DNA from: Oryzicola mucosus | Lineage (GTDB): Bacteria; Pseudomonadota; Alphaproteobacteria; Rhizobiales; Rhizobiaceae | Assembly: GCF_014534685.1 (NCBI RefSeq) | Contig: NZ_JACVVX010000001.1 | Span: 186,001 to 250,000, forward strand | Length of the DNA: 64,000 nucleotides | Direction of reading: 5' to 3' | Shown here: positions 53,514 to 63,964 of the stretch, one piece after another | How positions within the stretch are numbered: position 1 is the stretch's first letter | Layout: each line of letters begins with the position of its first letter | The notes under the pieces: generated by a model | Told to the model about the DNA's origin: nothing | The model's database searches: none | The model's input: the letters and a program-made list of their open reading frames with translations, nothing else | Made by a program: the position numbers and the translations under genes

Positions 53514-54170
53514 CTACTGGCTCGCCCAGACGATGCGGGCAATCCACTCCATGCGGGCGATGGGAATGTGCCGGTCGGGATGCTCGGGATTGAGCGAGAC
53601 GAGGTCGACGCCGGCGGCATTCTGCCGCTCCAGCACCTTGGCCATGACCTCGCCGTCCAGCGTCTTGACCACGACGCGGTCACCCTTGCGGATCGGAGCC
53701 GCCGGTTCCACCACCAGCACGTCGCCATTGCGGTAAAGCGGCAGCATGGAATCGCCCTGGACCTGGAGAGCGTAGGAGTTTTCCGTCGCCTGCCCCGGCA
53801 GTTCGATCAGGTCCCAGCCCTGGCCGACCGGAAATCCGGCATCGTCGAAGAAACCGCCGGCGCCCGCCTGCGCGAAGCCCAGCAGGGGCACGCCCGAGGT
53901 CTGCCGCGCAGATGCTACACTGACCGAGAGCGCCGCCGTCCGGCCCTCGACGAAGCCGATGAACTCGTCGAGCGAGGAGTTGGTCGCCTCGATGATCTTG
54001 GCGAGCGATTCCGTGGACGGCCAGCGCGGCCGCCCATCGACGGACAAGCGCTTGGATTTGTTGAAAGCGGTCGAATCCAGCCCCGCCTTCTTGGCAAGGC
54101 CGGAGGGGGAAAGCGAATAGCGTTCGGCCAGCGTATCGATCGCGGCCCAGACGCGTTCATGGGAGAGCAC
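53514..54170 (-). CDS. S24-family (LexA-like) transcriptional repressor
   Basis: 218 residues from GTG at 54170, seven bases after GGGAG; two upstream ATGs are less well placed. The N-terminus is an HTH (MLSHERVWAAIDTLAERYSL, SGLAKKAGLDSTAFNKSKR). The C-terminal S24 peptidase domain has the serine in VQGDSMLPLYRNGD and the lysine in VVKTLDGEVMAK, the catalytic pair for self-cleavage. Proteins of this kind respond to RecA or to other signals. It is cotranscribed with the SNase-like gene downstream, and a palindromic operator lies at 54201-54215. Confidence 0.85.
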   Translation of the reverse strand: MLSHERVWAAIDTLAERYSLSPSGLAKKAGLDSTAFNKSKRLSVDGRPRWPSTESLAKIIEATNSSLDEFIGFVEGRTAALSVSVASARQTSGVPLLGFAQAGAGGFFDDAGFPVGQGWDLIELPGQATENSYALQVQGDSMLPLYRNGDVLVVEPAAPIRKGDRVVVKTLDGEVMAKVLERQNAAGVDLVSLNPEHPDRHIPIARMEWIARIVWASQ

Positions 54171-54200
54171 CGTTCCACTCCCTTCCATCAACAGGAAAAA

Positions 54201-54215
54201 ATACCTTTTTGGTAT
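54201..54215. promoter_or_regulatory. Palindromic operator ATACC-N5-GGTAT
   Basis: ATACC-TTTTT-GGTAT lies 30 bases before the repressor start codon. The perfect five-base arms suit binding of a dimeric S24 repressor, so this is a probable autoregulatory site. No second complete copy is seen nearby. Confidence 0.5.
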
Positions 54216-54261
54216 ATCGCCCGATTTACGATTTGTCCACCATGCTGAAGCGCAAAGATAC

Positions 54262-54564
54262 CTATTCCGTAGGGAGTTGCCGGTGGATATCTCGCGCCGA
54301 ATGCAAGATGCGAACGATCTGCAATTCTTCGTCCGCGATCCGGTAAAAAATCACGTAGGGAGAGACAGTCCACTTTCTCAGGCCTCTGCGCTTGGGCAGC
54401 AGTACGGGTGCACCAACATAAGGCCGCTCTGTCAGCATCATCGCTGCTTTTTCAAAACGCAGGATCATGCGCTGGGCTGCGAGTGGACTTTCAACAGAGA
54501 TGAAGGCTTCGATTTCGGCTAGGTCACGTTCCGCCAGCGGTGCGAAAATCAGCCTATAGGCCAT
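54262..54564 (-). CDS. parE: RelE/ParE-family toxin
   Basis: 100 codons. ParE fold marks: YRLIFAPLAERDLAEIEAFI, FEKAAMMLTERPYVGAPVL and YVIFYRIADEELQIVRILH, ending in ARDIHRQL. ParE toxins inhibit DNA gyrase. The gene overlaps the antitoxin by 11 bases, the normal arrangement with the antitoxin first. The naming as ParE rather than RelE rests on the IFYRI-x(7-8)-IVRILH pattern and is moderately safe. Confidence 0.85.
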   Translation of the reverse strand: MAYRLIFAPLAERDLAEIEAFISVESPLAAQRMILRFEKAAMMLTERPYVGAPVLLPKRRGLRKWTVSPYVIFYRIADEELQIVRILHSARDIHRQLPTE

Positions 54565-54760
54565 GTTTGGCCTTCAGAGAGGCGAAAACAGATTTTCCAT
54601 CGCGCATCTGCCCGGCATCCAGTTCCGCCAATCCGGCGTCGAGATCGTCTCGAAGCGCAAGATAATTATGGATGTAGTGAAGCAGCTGATCGCCGAGTTG
54701 TTCGCGCAGTTCATCCGGCAACTGCTCGGCTTCCTTGAGTGCTCGCTCCAGCTTGGTCAT
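54554..54760 (-). CDS. ParD-like antitoxin
   Basis: 68 residues from ATG at 54760; an upstream ATG at 54796 would add residues without support. The product is helical and charged (MTKLERALKEAEQLPDELRE) with the C-terminal LAELDAGQMRDGKSVFASLK, the region that wraps the toxin in ParD-type antitoxins. The N-terminus does not show a clear ribbon-helix-helix, so DNA-binding by this antitoxin is uncertain. It starts the two-gene toxin-antitoxin unit. Confidence 0.75.
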   Translation of the reverse strand: MTKLERALKEAEQLPDELREQLGDQLLHYIHNYLALRDDLDAGLAELDAGQMRDGKSVFASLKAKHGL

Positions 54761-54822
54761 CGCCGATCCTCTTGTGCAAGCGAAGATAGTCCTCAAAGCG
54801 TCGCAGTAAAAGAGGAACCTTC

Positions 54823-55368
54823 TCAGCCGCCCTTCGCCACCGCTCTCAGGCGCTTGTGCGAGGCAGTGAAGATTTCCTCCTCCTCGCTGTAGCCGCGCGG
54901 TGCAACCGGGTTCACGCCGAGGGCCTTAAACAGATCGTCAATCGCGACGAAACGGCGGTTGGCGCGGTCATAGACGCCCGCACTGGTCATGATGACGGCG
55001 GCCGTCTCGCCGGTGTCGAGCACGAAGCGGTGCTTGCCGATGACCTCTGTGCCGTCCCAGGTTTCGATGGAGGAGAAAACGTCGAAGCGCCGCCACAGCC
55101 GGATTTCGCGCACGAACACCGTCTGAAGCCCGCCCAGCATCGGCGCCCAGCGCTTCTCCCGCGCCACCTTGATCAGGCCCGACCGCAGGAAGATGTCGAT
55201 GCGGCCGAGATCGGCCAGCATCATGTAGCGCGCATTGTTGAGATGCATGTTGGTGTCGATATCCGTCGGCAGGCAGCGGAACGACAGCCTGCTTTCATCG
55301 CCCAGCGCATAAGGGCCGCGACGGGATGCCGTCGCGGCCATACGGGCCATTCTCGCCCAGACATACAT
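54823..55368 (-). CDS. Acyl-CoA thioesterase (hot-dog fold)
   Basis: 181 residues from ATG at 55368; the longer frame reaches into fadJ and is rejected. The family pattern is TDIDTNMHLNNARYMMLADL, the hot-dog helix with its conserved His-Leu-Asn-Asn, then WRRFDVFSSIETWDGTEVIG. It cleaves acyl-CoA esters; chain length is unknown. It follows the beta-oxidation gene by 10 bases and belongs to the same operon. Confidence 0.85.
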   Translation of the reverse strand: MYVWARMARMAATASRRGPYALGDESRLSFRCLPTDIDTNMHLNNARYMMLADLGRIDIFLRSGLIKVAREKRWAPMLGGLQTVFVREIRLWRRFDVFSSIETWDGTEVIGKHRFVLDTGETAAVIMTSAGVYDRANRRFVAIDDLFKALGVNPVAPRGYSEEEEIFTASHKRLRAVAKGG

Positions 55369-55378
55369 GCCGCCGTCC

Positions 55379-57601
55379 TTACGCCGCCTTCTTGGCGTCG
55401 CCCTTCGCATAGGGATCGAAGCGCTGGTAGAAGGTTTCGCCCGTCTCGGCCATGTCGAGCAGAAGTTTCGGCGCCTTGAACTCGACACCGTATTTCTTCT
55501 GCAGATGCTTGGCGATCTTGGCGAATTTCTTGGCGCCGATCCCGTCGATGTAGGACAAGGCACCGCCCGTATAAGGTGCGAAGCCGAAGGCCAGGATCGA
55601 GCCGACATCCGCCTCGCGCGGGTCGGTGACGATGCCCTCCTCCATCACGCGCACCGCTTCGAGAGCGATCACCGCCAGCAGCCGCTGCTTGATCTCTTCC
55701 ACGTCGACCGTGTCGGGGTCGCGCTGCGGATACAGATCCTTGAGGCCGGGCCAGAGCTTCTTCTTCGCCGGCTTGGCCGGGTAATCGTAGAAACCCTTGC
55801 CGTTCTTGCGGCCGAAGCGGCCATGGGTGTCGACCAGCGTGTTGATCAGTTCCATCTGCTTGGGATCGACGGCCTTGTCGCCGAGATCGCGTATGGTCTG
55901 CTTCATGATCTTCTGGGCGAGGTCGACCGCGGTCTCGTCGGTCAGAGCCAGCGGGCCGACCGGCATACCGGCCATTTTCGCCGCGTTCTCGATCATCGCC
56001 GCCGGGATGCCCTCGATCAGCATCTTGTAGGCTTCCGACATGTAGCGCAGCACGCAGCGATTGACATAGAAGCCGCGCGTGTCGTTGACCACGATCGGCG
56101 TCTTCTTGATGGCGCGGACGTAGTCGATGGCAACCGCCAGCGCTTTTTCGCCCGTCTTCTTGCCGAGAATGATCTCGACCAGCATCATCTTGTCGACGGG
56201 CGAGAAGAAATGGATGCCGATGAAGTTCTTCGGGCGCTTGGAGTTCTGCGCCAGCGACGAGATCGGGATGGTGGAGGTGTTGGAGGCAAAGATCGCCGCC
56301 GGCTTGATCACGGCCTCCGATTTCTCGGTCGCGCCCTTCTTGACCTCGGAATCCTCGAATACCGCCTCGATGACGAGGTCGCAGTCATTGAGGTCGGCAT
56401 AGTCCGCGGTCGGCGTGATCAGCGACAGGAGCTTGTCCTTGTCCTCGGCCTTGGCGCGCCCCTTCTTGATCTGGTCGGAGATCAGCTTGTCGGAATGGTC
56501 CCTGCCCTTGTTGGCGGCTTCCGTGTCGCGGTCGAGAAGCACCACCGGAATGCCGGCCTTCGCCGTGACATAGGCAATGCCCGCGCCCATGAAGCCGGCG
56601 CCAAGCACGCCGATCTTCTTGAACTGGGTTTCCGGCACGCCTTCGGGGCGACGTGCGCCCTTGTTGAGCTCCTGCAGCGACACGAACAGCGAGCGGATCA
56701 TCGCCGCGGCCTCGCGGGTCTGCATGATCTCGGTGAAATAGCGCTGCTCGATGCGCAGGCCGGTTTCGAACGGGACCAGCAGGCCTTCGTAGGCGCATTT
56801 CAGGATCGCCGTGGCTGCGGGATAGTTGCCGAAGGTCTCGCGGCGCAGGATCGCCACCGCGGGCGGCCAGAGATTGGCGCCGGCAGCGGAATAGACTGGC
56901 CCGCCGGGCAGCTTGAAGCCCTTTTCGTCCCAGGGCTGCACGCCCTTGAGACCGCCCTTGATCAGGCCCTTGGCCTTCTCGATCAGTTCGGAAGGCTCGG
57001 CGATCTCGCTAATCAGGCCCATGCCCTTGGCCTTTTGCGGCGTGAGCGTCTGGCCGGAGGTCAGCATCTGCAAAGCGGACTGCGGATCGGTCAGGCGCGT
57101 CACGCGCTGGGTGCCGCCGGCGCCGGGGAAGATGCCGACCTTGACCTCGGGAAGCGCCATCTTGACCTTGTCGGAGTTTGCCGCAACGCGGCCATGGCAG
57201 GCCAGCGCCAACTCGAACGCGCCGCCCATGCAGGTGCCGTTGATGGCCGAAACCCAGGGCTTGCCGCTGGTTTCCAGCTTGCGCCACAGCCAGCTCATAC
57301 GGCCGGCATTGTCGAACAGAAGCTTGGCCGCCGCCTCGGGATCCTTCTTCTTTTCCTTGGCAAAGAGCGTCAGCATTTTCTGCAGCATGGTGAGATCGGC
57401 ACCGCCGGAGAAGGTCTCCTTGCCGGAGGTGAAGACAGCACCCTTGATCGCACCGTCGCCGGAAACCCGGTCGATGATGGTGTCGAGCTCGTTCATCACC
57501 TCTTCGGTGAAGACGTTCATGGAGCGGTCGGGCATGTCCCAGGTGACGAGCGCGATGCCGTCTGCGTCGATGTCGACCGTGAAATTCTTGTAATCAGCCA
57601 T
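55379..57601 (-). CDS. fadJ: Fatty-acid oxidation protein FadJ-like (hydratase/dehydrogenase)
   Basis: 740 codons. Two enzymes in one chain: an enoyl-CoA hydratase/isomerase domain (residues about 5-190; GGADLTMLQKML, NGTCMGGAFELALACHGRVA) and a 3-hydroxyacyl-CoA dehydrogenase (about 330-730; NAD site GVLGAGFMGAGIAYVT, HFFSPVDKMMLVEII, VNRCVLRYMSEAYKML). It catalyses two steps of beta-oxidation. Length is normal for FadB/FadJ. The thiolase gene is upstream, separated by a repeat region. Confidence 0.95.
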   Translation of the reverse strand: MADYKNFTVDIDADGIALVTWDMPDRSMNVFTEEVMNELDTIIDRVSGDGAIKGAVFTSGKETFSGGADLTMLQKMLTLFAKEKKKDPEAAAKLLFDNAGRMSWLWRKLETSGKPWVSAINGTCMGGAFELALACHGRVAANSDKVKMALPEVKVGIFPGAGGTQRVTRLTDPQSALQMLTSGQTLTPQKAKGMGLISEIAEPSELIEKAKGLIKGGLKGVQPWDEKGFKLPGGPVYSAAGANLWPPAVAILRRETFGNYPAATAILKCAYEGLLVPFETGLRIEQRYFTEIMQTREAAAMIRSLFVSLQELNKGARRPEGVPETQFKKIGVLGAGFMGAGIAYVTAKAGIPVVLLDRDTEAANKGRDHSDKLISDQIKKGRAKAEDKDKLLSLITPTADYADLNDCDLVIEAVFEDSEVKKGATEKSEAVIKPAAIFASNTSTIPISSLAQNSKRPKNFIGIHFFSPVDKMMLVEIILGKKTGEKALAVAIDYVRAIKKTPIVVNDTRGFYVNRCVLRYMSEAYKMLIEGIPAAMIENAAKMAGMPVGPLALTDETAVDLAQKIMKQTIRDLGDKAVDPKQMELINTLVDTHGRFGRKNGKGFYDYPAKPAKKKLWPGLKDLYPQRDPDTVDVEEIKQRLLAVIALEAVRVMEEGIVTDPREADVGSILAFGFAPYTGGALSYIDGIGAKKFAKIAKHLQKKYGVEFKAPKLLLDMAETGETFYQRFDPYAKGDAKKAA

Positions 57602-57639
57602 TGGAGAGTTCCTCCTTGAAACGGTAGCGGCGGGGCCGC

Positions 57640-57790
57640 GGTTTCCCTCCCCTCAAGGGGAGGGTGGCGAGCGAAGCGAGACGGGTGGGGTTACCCAATG
57701 CCGCGCTCGGCCTCATTTTTATCCGTCGAGCGTGGCCTAACGACCCCACCCGCTGCGCGGACCACCCTCCCCTCAAGGGGGAGGGAAACC
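57640..57790. repeat. Inverted pair of intergenic palindromic repeats
   Basis: Two copies of a roughly 50-bp repeat face each other: left copy 57640-57692, right copy 57743-57790. Shared core is CCCTCCCCTCAAGGGGAGGG beside a GGGTGGGG block. It lies between the thiolase and fadJ genes inside the operon and could form a stable hairpin in the mRNA. Confidence 0.7.
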
Positions 57791-57793
57791 CCG

Positions 57794-59002
<1,209 letters not shown>

Positions 59003-59026
59003 GGCGGCATTACCTCCTGAAATCTT

Positions 59027-59479
59027 TTATTGCGGTTCGATGACCACTTCGGTTTTTACCGAATTGGCAATGAAGCAGGCATCATGGGCCTGCTCGTGAA
59101 TGTGCGCGAGCCTGGACCGGTCGCCGTCGCATTCGACGGCGGGCCGCAAGGTCACGCGGGTGATGGCCGTCTTGCCCTCGGCGTTCTTTTCCATGAAGCC
59201 CTCGGCCGTGTCGCGATAGGACAGGATTTCCAACCCGGCGCGGCGGGCGAGATCGAGAAACCAAAGCATGTGGCAGGACGATAGCGAGGCCACGAACATC
59301 TCTTCGGGATCAACCGCCGCTTCCGACGAAAAGGGCAATGGGACGACCGAGGGAGAGGCGGATGCAATCAGGGTCGTGCCGCCGTCGAAGGCGATTTCAT
59401 GCACGCGCGTGTAACGGCCGAGGGTGAAATGATCGCCCTCGTCCGGCTTCCAGCTGACTTCCGCCGTGAAGACCGACAT
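59027..59479 (-). CDS. OsmC-family protein
   Basis: 150 codons. The OsmC fold is visible: LSSCHMLWFLDLARRAGLEI with the peroxide-reactive cysteine region, then KTAITRVTLRPAVEC and HEQAHDACFIANSVKTEVV with the second cysteine. OsmC/Ohr proteins reduce organic hydroperoxides. Its place inside the beta-oxidation operon, five bases after an acyl-CoA dehydrogenase gene, suggests protection from peroxides produced during fatty-acid oxidation. Confidence 0.9.
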   Translation of the reverse strand: MSVFTAEVSWKPDEGDHFTLGRYTRVHEIAFDGGTTLIASASPSVVPLPFSSEAAVDPEEMFVASLSSCHMLWFLDLARRAGLEILSYRDTAEGFMEKNAEGKTAITRVTLRPAVECDGDRSRLAHIHEQAHDACFIANSVKTEVVIEPQ

Positions 59480-59484
59480 GTGCC

Positions 59485-60657
59485 TTACAAACTCCTGGCG
59501 ATGAGAAGTTTCATGATCTCATTGGTGCCGCCATAGATGCGCTGGACGCGGGCGTCGCGGAACATCCGGGCGATGGGGTATTCGTTCATATAGCCATAGC
59601 CGCCGAACAGTTGCAGGCACTGGTCGACCACCTTGCCCTGCAAATCGCTGAGCCAGTATTTGGCCATCGACGCCGTTACCGGATCGAGACCGCCGGCGAG
59701 GTGACGGGCGACGCAATCATTGTAGAAGACGCGGCCGATGGTGACCTCGGTCTTGAGTTCGGCAAGCTTGAACTGGGTGTTCTGGAAATCCAGAACCGCC
59801 TTGCCGAAGGCCTTACGCTCCTTGACGTAGTCGATGGTCAGCGCCAGCGCGCGCTCGCACATGGCAATCGCCGTGGTGCCGATCTGCAGGCGTTCCTGCG
59901 GCAGTTGCTGCATGAGCTGGACAAAGCCCTCGCCCTCGACCGTGCCGAGCAGGTTCGAGGTCGGCACGCGCACATCGTTGAAGAACAGTTCGGATGTGTC
60001 GTTGGATTTCAGGCCGATCTTGTCGAGGTTGCGGCCGCGCTCGAAGCCCTCGACCTCGTCGGTCTCGATGACGATCAGCGAGGTGCCCTTGGCGCCCTTG
60101 GCGGGATCGGTCTTGGTCACCAGCACGATGAGGTTGGCCAGTTGGCCATTGGTGATGAAGGTTTTCGAGCCGTTGATGCGGTACTGGTTGCCGTCCTTCT
60201 CCGCCCGCGTCTTGACGCCCTGGAGGTCCGAGCCGGCACCGGGCTCGGTCATGGCGATGGCGCCGATGAGTTCGCCCGAAGCCATCCTGGGCAGCCACTT
60301 CTGCTTCTGCTCCTCGGAGCCGTAATGAAGGATGTAAGGCGCCACGATGGAGTTGTGCAAGGCGATGCCGAAGCCGTCGACGCCGACATGGCTGATCGCC
60401 TCGATGATCGCGCTCTCATGCGCGAAGGTGCCGCCCGAGCCGCCATATTCTTCCGGCATGGAGGCGCAGAGCAGACCGGCCGAACCGGCCTTCTTCCAGC
60501 TTTCGCGGTCGAAGATTTCCTTTTTCTCGAACTCTTCGTAGCGCGGCTCGATTTCCTCGCTGAGGAAGCGGTGGGCCATGTCGTAGAGCATGCCGACTTC
60601 ATCATCGACCCAGGCAGGCTTGGGCAGGCCAAGAATGTCGGCGGGAGCAGTCGTCAC
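59485..60657 (-). CDS. Acyl-CoA dehydrogenase
   Basis: 390 codons, normal for the family. FAD-binding and substrate motifs are visible: EYGGSGGTFAHESAIIEAI, GAIAMTEPGAGSDLQGVKTR, YRINGSKTFITNG, and the C-terminal GGYGYMNEYPIARMFRDARV with YGGTNEIMK. The active-site glutamate region is typical of short/medium-chain enzymes. It is the second gene of the operon, after the 595-aa dehydrogenase. Confidence 0.95.
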   Translation of the reverse strand: MTTAPADILGLPKPAWVDDEVGMLYDMAHRFLSEEIEPRYEEFEKKEIFDRESWKKAGSAGLLCASMPEEYGGSGGTFAHESAIIEAISHVGVDGFGIALHNSIVAPYILHYGSEEQKQKWLPRMASGELIGAIAMTEPGAGSDLQGVKTRAEKDGNQYRINGSKTFITNGQLANLIVLVTKTDPAKGAKGTSLIVIETDEVEGFERGRNLDKIGLKSNDTSELFFNDVRVPTSNLLGTVEGEGFVQLMQQLPQERLQIGTTAIAMCERALALTIDYVKERKAFGKAVLDFQNTQFKLAELKTEVTIGRVFYNDCVARHLAGGLDPVTASMAKYWLSDLQGKVVDQCLQLFGGYGYMNEYPIARMFRDARVQRIYGGTNEIMKLLIARSL

Positions 60658-60722
60658 GTCATTTCCTCCACTGCATGACTATTTTTCAGCCTTTATAGGT
60701 GGGCTGCGACCGGCAGGTCCAC

Positions 60723-62510
60723 TTAAAAGGCCTCCGCCGGCATCAACATCATGGTTGTGGAACCGCTGGAAATGCGGGCCAGACGCGCCGATGTCTCGGG
60801 CATGACGCGTTCCATGAAGAAGCGCGCCGTCACCAGCTTGCTTTCGTGGAAGTCGGACTTGCCCTCGGCAAGCTTTTCCTGCGCAACCTTGGCCATGCGG
60901 CCCCACATATAGCCGAAGGCGACGAGGCCGAAGAGGTGCATGTAGTCGGTGGATGCCGCACCCGCATTGTCGGGGTTGGACATGCCGTTCTGCAGCAGCC
61001 ACATCGTGGCGTTCTGCAGGTCGTTCAGCCCTTTCTTCAACTGTTTGGTATAGGGCGCCATCGCCTCATCGGAGCGGTTGGCCTCGCAGAACTCGCCGAC
61101 TTCCTTGAAGAAGGCCTGTACCGCGCGACCGCCATGCATGCCGAGCTTGCGGCCGACCAGATCGAGCGCCTGAACGCCGTTGGCGCCCTCATAGATCATG
61201 GCGATGCGGGCATCGCGCACAAACTGGCTCATGCCGTGCTCTTCGATATAACCGTGCCCGCCGAACACCTGCTGCGCCATCACCGCATGGTCGAAACCCT
61301 TGTCGGTGAGCACGCCCTTGAGTACCGGGGTCATCAGGCCGACATTGTCGTCGGCGGCCTGGCGTTCCTTCTCGTCTTCCGACCGATGGGCGATGTCTGC
61401 CTGCAGCGCGGTCCACAGGATCAGCGCGCGACCGGCCTCGGTGATCGAACGGATGGTCAGAAGAACGCGGCGGATGTCGGGGTGGACGATGATCGGATCG
61501 GCCTTCTTGTCAGGCGCCTTGACGCCCGTCAGCGAACGGCCCTGGATACGGTCCCTGGCATAGGACACGGCGTTTTGATAGGCGATCTCGGCAATCGAAA
61601 GCCCCTGCAGCGCAACGCCCAGCCGCGCCTCGTTCATCATGGTGAACATCGCCTTCAGGCCGCCATTCTCAGGGCCGAGCAGATGGCCGGTGGCCTCGTC
61701 ATAATTCATGACGCAGGTGGCGTTGCCGTGAATGCCCATCTTCTCCTCGAGCGAACCGCAGGAGACGCCATTGCGCTCGCCCGGCTTGCCTTCGGCATCG
61801 AGTTTGAGCTTGGGCACGATGAACAGCGAAATGCCTTTCACGCCCTCCGGCGCACCCTCGATGCGGGCCAGCACGAGGTGGACGATGTTCTCCGCCATGT
61901 CATGCTCGCCGGCCGAAATGAATATCTTCTGGCCGGAAATCTTATAGGAACCGTCGCCGTTCGGGACGGCCTTGGTGCGCAGCAGGCCGAGATCGGTGCC
62001 GGCATGCGGCTCGGTCAGGTTCATGGTGCCGGTCCAGGTGCCGTCCACCATCTTGGGCAGCCATTTCGCCTTCTGTTCCTCGGTGCCATGCACCAAGAGG
62101 GCGGCGATGGCGCCCTGGGTCAGGCCCGGATACATCATCAGCGCCATGTTGGCCGATGACATATATTCGCCGACCGCGACGTGAACGCTATAGGGAAGCC
62201 CCTGCCCGCCAAACTCCTCGGGAACCGCGAGGCCCATCCAGCCGCCTTCGCGATATTGGTCGAATGCTTCCCGGAAGCCTTTCGGCGTCGTCACCGACCC
62301 GTCGGGCGCACGCTTGCAGCCCTCGATATCGCCGACCCGGTTGAGCGGATGCATCACATTCTCGGACAGCTTGGCGCCTTCCTCGAGAATGGCTTCCAGC
62401 ACATCCCCGCCCGCATCGGCGAAGCCCGGCAGATTGGCGTAACGGCCATAGCCCAGCACGTCGTTGAGAACGAACAGCGTATCCTGAACGGGCGCCTTGA
62501 ATATGGGCAT
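60723..62510 (-). CDS. Long acyl-CoA dehydrogenase (AidB/FadE-like)
   Basis: 595 codons, longer than the ordinary type because of an added C-terminal domain. Marks are [79 protein letters not shown] and [18 protein letters not shown]. Such enzymes act on long-chain or unusual acyl-CoA. It is the first gene of the beta-oxidation operon; its promoter region carries a 24-base palindrome at 62582-62605. Confidence 0.93.
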   Translation of the reverse strand: MPIFKAPVQDTLFVLNDVLGYGRYANLPGFADAGGDVLEAILEEGAKLSENVMHPLNRVGDIEGCKRAPDGSVTTPKGFREAFDQYREGGWMGLAVPEEFGGQGLPYSVHVAVGEYMSSANMALMMYPGLTQGAIAALLVHGTEEQKAKWLPKMVDGTWTGTMNLTEPHAGTDLGLLRTKAVPNGDGSYKISGQKIFISAGEHDMAENIVHLVLARIEGAPEGVKGISLFIVPKLKLDAEGKPGERNGVSCGSLEEKMGIHGNATCVMNYDEATGHLLGPENGGLKAMFTMMNEARLGVALQGLSIAEIAYQNAVSYARDRIQGRSLTGVKAPDKKADPIIVHPDIRRVLLTIRSITEAGRALILWTALQADIAHRSEDEKERQAADDNVGLMTPVLKGVLTDKGFDHAVMAQQVFGGHGYIEEHGMSQFVRDARIAMIYEGANGVQALDLVGRKLGMHGGRAVQAFFKEVGEFCEANRSDEAMAPYTKQLKKGLNDLQNATMWLLQNGMSNPDNAGAASTDYMHLFGLVAFGYMWGRMAKVAQEKLAEGKSDFHESKLVTARFFMERVMPETSARLARISSGSTTMMLMPAEAF

Positions 62511-62581
62511 GGTTTCCTCCGGGTGTTTTGCCTGCGGATGCGAAGCGACTGATGTCAGCCGTCCGGCTTCCTCTCAAAAAT

Positions 62582-62605
62582 ATTGACGTTTGCGTAAACG
62601 TCAAT
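62582..62605. promoter_or_regulatory. MerR-type palindromic operator
   Basis: ATTGACGTTT-GCGT-AAACGTCAAT has perfect 10-base arms. It lies 72 bases before the first acyl-CoA dehydrogenase and 130 before the divergent GST. The core is related to the site at 63965, in front of the MerR regulator itself. Confidence 0.65.
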
Positions 62606-62734
62606 ACGCCAGAGCGTCATTTTTGCTGAAGAGGCGTTCTTGTCCGAGACACTTGTCCCGAGCATGCGGTGTTCATGGTATGGCATTGCAACGACCGCGC
62701 CCTTCTCGGCCTCGCGCAGGACTGTCAGGATACG

Positions 62735-63373
62735 ATGAACAAGCCAATACTTTATGGCAGCGGCTACAGCGTCTATGTCCGCTCCGCTCGCCTTGTGCTG
62801 ATCGAGAAGGAAATCGAATACGAGTTGGTGCCCATCGACATATTTGCGAAGGATCGACTGCCGAGCAACTATGTCGACCACCATCCCTTCGGTCGCATAC
62901 CCGCCTTCGACGATGCGGGATTCCGCCTGTACGAGACCGGAGCTATCACGCGGTACATCGACGAAGCATTCCCTTCCAACCCGCTACAGCCGACGACCGC
63001 GCAAGAGCGCGCCCGCGTCAATCAGGTCATAAGCATCGCCGACAGCTATATCTATCCGCATCTCGTTTGGGGATTTTACGTCGAGCAGGTCTCCAACCCG
63101 CAACAGGGCAAGGCTACCGCCGAAGGAAAAATGGCAGAGGCGCGCATCGCCGCACCGATCTGTCTGAAGGCGCTTTCCGATCTGATGAATGGCAAGCCAT
63201 GGCTAGGCGGAACCAACCTGACGCTCGCCGACCTTCATGTCGCGCCGATGATCGACTACTTCCTCATGTCAGACGAAGCACACCGGCTGTTTGAGACCTT
63301 TCCCGATCTTGCATCGTGGTGGTCGCGTATGAGCCAACGCGCCAGCATGAAAATGACGAAACCTTCCAGCTAG
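62735..63373 (+). CDS. Glutathione S-transferase family protein
   Basis: 212 residues from ATG at 62735 (AGGA upstream). The thioredoxin-like N-terminal domain (ILYGSGYSVYVRSARLVLIE, HPFGRIPAFDDAGFRLYETG) is followed by the all-helical domain with LGGTNLTLADLHVAPMIDYF. The glutathione-binding pattern RIPAF-x(6)-LYET is intact. It is divergent from the beta-oxidation operon and convergent with the MerR gene; the shared palindrome upstream could regulate it too. Confidence 0.92.
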   Translation: MNKPILYGSGYSVYVRSARLVLIEKEIEYELVPIDIFAKDRLPSNYVDHHPFGRIPAFDDAGFRLYETGAITRYIDEAFPSNPLQPTTAQERARVNQVISIADSYIYPHLVWGFYVEQVSNPQQGKATAEGKMAEARIAAPICLKALSDLMNGKPWLGGTNLTLADLHVAPMIDYFLMSDEAHRLFETFPDLASWWSRMSQRASMKMTKPSS

Positions 63374-63403
63374 GAAGGCTTCGTCAAGCTCGGAAAGCTC
63401 CGC

Positions 63404-63859
63404 TCAGTTCGCGGCGGCGGATTGCGGCGCGCGTTCTGCGAGCATGCGGCGCACGGAGGCTGCGGCGCCCGTGAGGTCGGCAATCGCGTCATCCAGCAGC
63501 GCACGCTGCTTGCCCAGGCGGACGAGTTGCTTCTCGGATTTTTCCAGCGCCATGCGCAGCTGCTTCACATTCGTCCCCGCCGGGTCGTAAAGATCGATCA
63601 TCTGCTTGACCTCGCGCAGCGAGAACCCGACCTTGCGGCCGAGCAGGATCAGCTTGAGGCGAACCTGGTCGCGACGCGTGTAGAGACGCGTGCTGCCTTC
63701 GCGGCGCGGATTCAGCAGGCCCTTGTCTTCGTAGAAGCGCAGCGCCCGCAAAGTGACACCGAAATTCCGGGCCATTTCGCCGATACGCATGAAGTCTTCG
63801 ACAGGCAATTCGCGACCATGGGCCGCTGTCTCTGCGACAAACATCTGTTGGGTCATCAT
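63404..63859 (-). CDS. MerR-family transcriptional regulator
   Basis: 151 codons from ATG at 63859 (the first of two, GGGGAAAG upstream). The winged-helix MerR domain reads MRIGEMARNFGVTLRALRFY, EDKGLLNPRREGSTRLYTRR, then RLKLILLGRKVGFSLREVKQ, followed by a coiled-coil dimerisation helix. Cysteines for metal sensing are absent. Regulators of this LiuR/fatty-acid-linked branch repress acyl-CoA genes. The palindromes at 62582 and 63965 are its likely binding sites. Confidence 0.9.
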   Translation of the reverse strand: MMTQQMFVAETAAHGRELPVEDFMRIGEMARNFGVTLRALRFYEDKGLLNPRREGSTRLYTRRDQVRLKLILLGRKVGFSLREVKQMIDLYDPAGTNVKQLRMALEKSEKQLVRLGKQRALLDDAIADLTGAAASVRRMLAERAPQSAAAN

Positions 63860-63964
63860 CTACTTTCCCCGGCTCGCGCGTCACGACTTGGGACTGCGCC
63901 ACACGGCAGCGTCGGGGTTACGCTGTCGTCGATTGGTTTCACATATCAGAACAAAAGAGAGTAT

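Noticed and set aside
55367-57619. 750-codon plus-strand frame opposite fadJ
   Set aside because: Shadow of the FadJ gene; no recognisable domain and complete overlap with a clear enzyme.
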